The translations under genes were made by a program, and so were the position numbers. A stretch of 60,000 nucleotides of DNA from Takakia lepidozioides (lineage: Eukaryota > Streptophyta > Takakiopsida > Takakiales > Takakiaceae). The stretch lies in assembly GCA_030704615.1 (NCBI GenBank), contig CM060734.1:45154042-45214041 (forward strand), written 5' to 3'. The notes beneath the pieces were generated by a model that was not told the origin of the DNA, did no database searches, and saw nothing but the letters and a program-made list of their open reading frames with translations. Shown here piece after piece: positions 59,701 through 60,000 of this stretch. The stretch's first letter is position 1, and the number at the start of each line of letters is the position of its first letter.

Positions 59701-60000
59701 TTTGTACCTCACACTTTCCAGGCCACATGTGGTGGCGAAGTACCCACATTCGCCCACAATTTTCACTGTCAAGCATGAAGAAGTCTCCCATGTGCGTGTC
59801 CTTCCATGCCCATACTGGAACTTAATACATATATCCTTTTCTTTCACCTTTCATTACCTCACATTTGTTGGTTTTGCCATGTAAGTGCACCCTGAGAACT
59901 CTCTCTCGCAAGAAATTGAGATTGTGAAATCATACCGATACCTGGGTCTGGTTATCCACTCCCCCACGTTTCACTTTGCAGTCACTGCCTTGGACAGATT
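47780..60000 (+). CDS. DZIP1-like ciliary/basal-body protein (partial, continues past window)
   Basis: DZIP1 proteins act at the basal body and transition zone in cilium assembly. Exons: 47780-48200, 48693-48841, 49172-49336, 50188-50238, 50476-50574, 50739-50801, 51970-52008, 52310-52414, 52561-52626, 52729-52791, 53160-53204, 53495-53548, 54087-54137, 54169-54504, 54808-55116, 56044-56138, 56610-56748, 57032-57184, 59078-59119, 59286-59410, and probably 59722 onward. Phases agree throughout. The Dzip-like N-terminal domain covers ~114-205 (FVFQKRLARIDWRTIHTIDV, FVKIFRLAQLM|VEYLLHVQ). An exact C2H2 finger is made across an exon junction (C249, C252, H265, H270; 12 residues between C252 and H265). 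Coiled coils follow, then a region with ITPR/VTPR motifs. The start is the ATG at 47780. The gap at 54138-54168 is abnormal. No stop lies inside the window. LINE copies fill the introns. Confidence 0.88.
51205..51590 (+). mobile_element. Three LINE-A fragments joined tail-to-head
   Basis: A tail stub (TTATAAAGTACCATTTCATTTC, about 51212-51233) is followed by a truncated copy starting near 51250 (CTGAAGAACACTCCATCTTT, equivalent to the TEEHFFYC zone). That copy has its own UTR and tail ending near 51418. A third fragment then begins near 51420 (CGTGAAACCCAATCTCGCAC, equivalent to GTQTLTD) and runs through the LEQ stop near 51526. All are in the DZIP1 intron before 51970. Confidence 0.8.
53771..53825 (-). 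mobile_element. 27-bp LINE-A stub with 14-bp target-site duplication
   Basis: The insert 53785-53811 is only the extreme LINE-A 3' end (- strand: ATAGAGTACCATTTCATTTC). It is flanked by perfect GGTGGTCTCAATAG copies at 53771-53784 and 53812-53825. This is a textbook target-primed reverse transcription footprint of an extremely 5'-truncated insertion. Confidence 0.9.
54138..54168 (+). other. Anomalous 31-nt gap in the DZIP1-like CDS
   Basis: The segment starts GTAAAC and ends CTCAG, so it could be an intron, but 31 nt is far below normal plant intron size. Read without splicing it shifts the frame to a stop within about 14 codons. In the frame of the next exon the segment reads REEWRLSQ, which looks like a natural extension of the coiled coil. 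This suggests a lost GA dinucleotide within the AAGAGAGG run. Confidence 0.5.
55450..55690 (-). mobile_element. LINE-B fragments (DZIP1 intron)
   Basis: Two pieces match LINE-B on the - strand. 55455-55565 is the terminal GHKAT segment. 55570-55690 is the upstream segment also seen at 29185-29300 (ATCCTTAAGGTCCTCACCCA on the + strand). The internal part between them is deleted. Confidence 0.65.
55795..56010 (-). mobile_element. LINE-B 3' end with GA tracts
   Basis: The terminal LINE-B segment reads on the - strand from about 55980 to its TGAGTAC end at about 55815, followed by (TC)n. On the other side a GCGCGCGAGAGAGAGAG run is present at about 55987-56004. Confidence 0.65.
56470..56510 (-). 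mobile_element. LINE-A 3' tail stub
   Basis: AATGAAATGAAATGGTACTC followed by TATAATGCCCGCAG is the LINE-A 3' terminus in reverse orientation. GAATGAAA-like sequence lies on both sides but overlaps the tail, so the target-site duplication is uncertain. Confidence 0.7.
57285..58552 (+). mobile_element. LINE-A reverse transcriptase fragment with in-frame deletion
   Basis: An uninterrupted frame encodes the end of the reverse transcriptase: GVKQGCPLSPTLFGIYIDAL, then the catalytic Asp pair in MEDDVALLAQS and the thumb region (LTKTKIMVFNGQ). The rest of ORF2 follows to FALRQSLEH and a stop near 58450. The usual aromatic residue before the DD box is replaced (ME-DD). About 59 codons including the CPAC...HFFYC zinc motif are missing at about 58337, without a frame change. 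The 3' UTR and CATTTC tail end near 58556. It is 5'-truncated and lies in a DZIP1 intron in the gene's orientation. Confidence 0.9.
58553..58978 (+). mobile_element. LINE-A fragment fused to the preceding tail
   Basis: This copy starts at [13 protein letters not shown] directly after the CATTTCATTTCT tail of the previous copy. It keeps the complete zinc motif (CPAC...[14 protein letters not shown]), the LRQSLEQ stop near 58855, the 3' UTR and a longer ATTTC tail ending near 58975. No host sequence separates the two copies. Confidence 0.88.
59910..60000 (+). mobile_element. LINE-A fragment running off the window
   Basis: The sequence from about 59911 encodes EIVKSYRYLGLVIHSP and FHFAVTALDR. 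This is the same region as 57586-57666 of the longer copy, with several substitutions. It starts abruptly inside a DZIP1 intron, so it is another 5'-truncated insertion. Confidence 0.8.

Noticed and set aside
1-60000. CRISPR arrays, bacterial operons or prophage
   Set aside because: No spaced direct-repeat arrays or prokaryotic gene organisation; the split genes and repeats are those of a plant nuclear genome.

Overview
This is nuclear DNA of a land plant. There are no operons or bacterial ribosome-binding sites. Genes are split by GT-AG introns, long intergenic stretches are AT-rich, and non-LTR retrotransposon debris fills the introns. An ERF transcription factor with a CRF motif points to a land plant. 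A DZIP1-type ciliary gene beside it points to a lineage that still makes flagellated sperm (bryophyte, lycophyte, fern, cycad or Ginkgo). I cannot narrow it further from the sequence.

Layout. 1-10.2 kb is gene-poor: a four-copy minisatellite (3.35-3.77 kb), a tRNA-derived SINE (4.0 kb), a long hairpin next to a TATA-like box (5.49-5.59 kb) and scattered repeats. 10.5-12.6 kb holds an intronless CRF-type AP2/ERF gene (+ strand) with a TATA box, a pyrimidine-rich leader and a 22-codon uORF. Its protein carries degenerate tandem copies of the second half of its own AP2 domain. 12.6-22 kb is mostly intergenic: a possible medium-chain dehydrogenase remnant (18.6-18.9 kb), an unclassified repeat-like block (20.6-22 kb) and a LINE 3' end (22.1-22.5 kb).

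From 24.2 kb the window is gene-dense. A coiled-coil protein gene (- strand, 24217-30836) is followed by gamma-tubulin complex component 6 (- strand, 33697-46619), for which I traced 19 phase-consistent exons giving about 1183 residues. A ~1.16 kb head-to-head intergenic region with an E2F-like site and four GC-rich near-palindromic repeats separates GCP6 from the DZIP1-like gene (+ strand, 47780 to beyond the window end). GCP6 (microtubule nucleation) and DZIP1 (basal body/transition zone) therefore share an upstream region, which invites a co-regulation hypothesis.

Mobile DNA. LINE-A ends in a (CATTTC)n-like tail and has many 5'-truncated copies, several joined tail-to-head; one 27-bp stub has a perfect 14-bp target-site duplication. 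LINE-B has an ORF that runs almost to a (TC)n tail. A SINE has its body in two GCP6 introns. A 5'-truncated, frameshifted cytosolic leucyl-tRNA synthetase copy lies antisense in GCP6 intron 5. I did not find a wholly new multi-gene system. The most novel items are the AP2 half-domain repeats, the GCP6/DZIP1 divergent promoter repeats, the 5.5 kb hairpin and the LINE-A concatemers.
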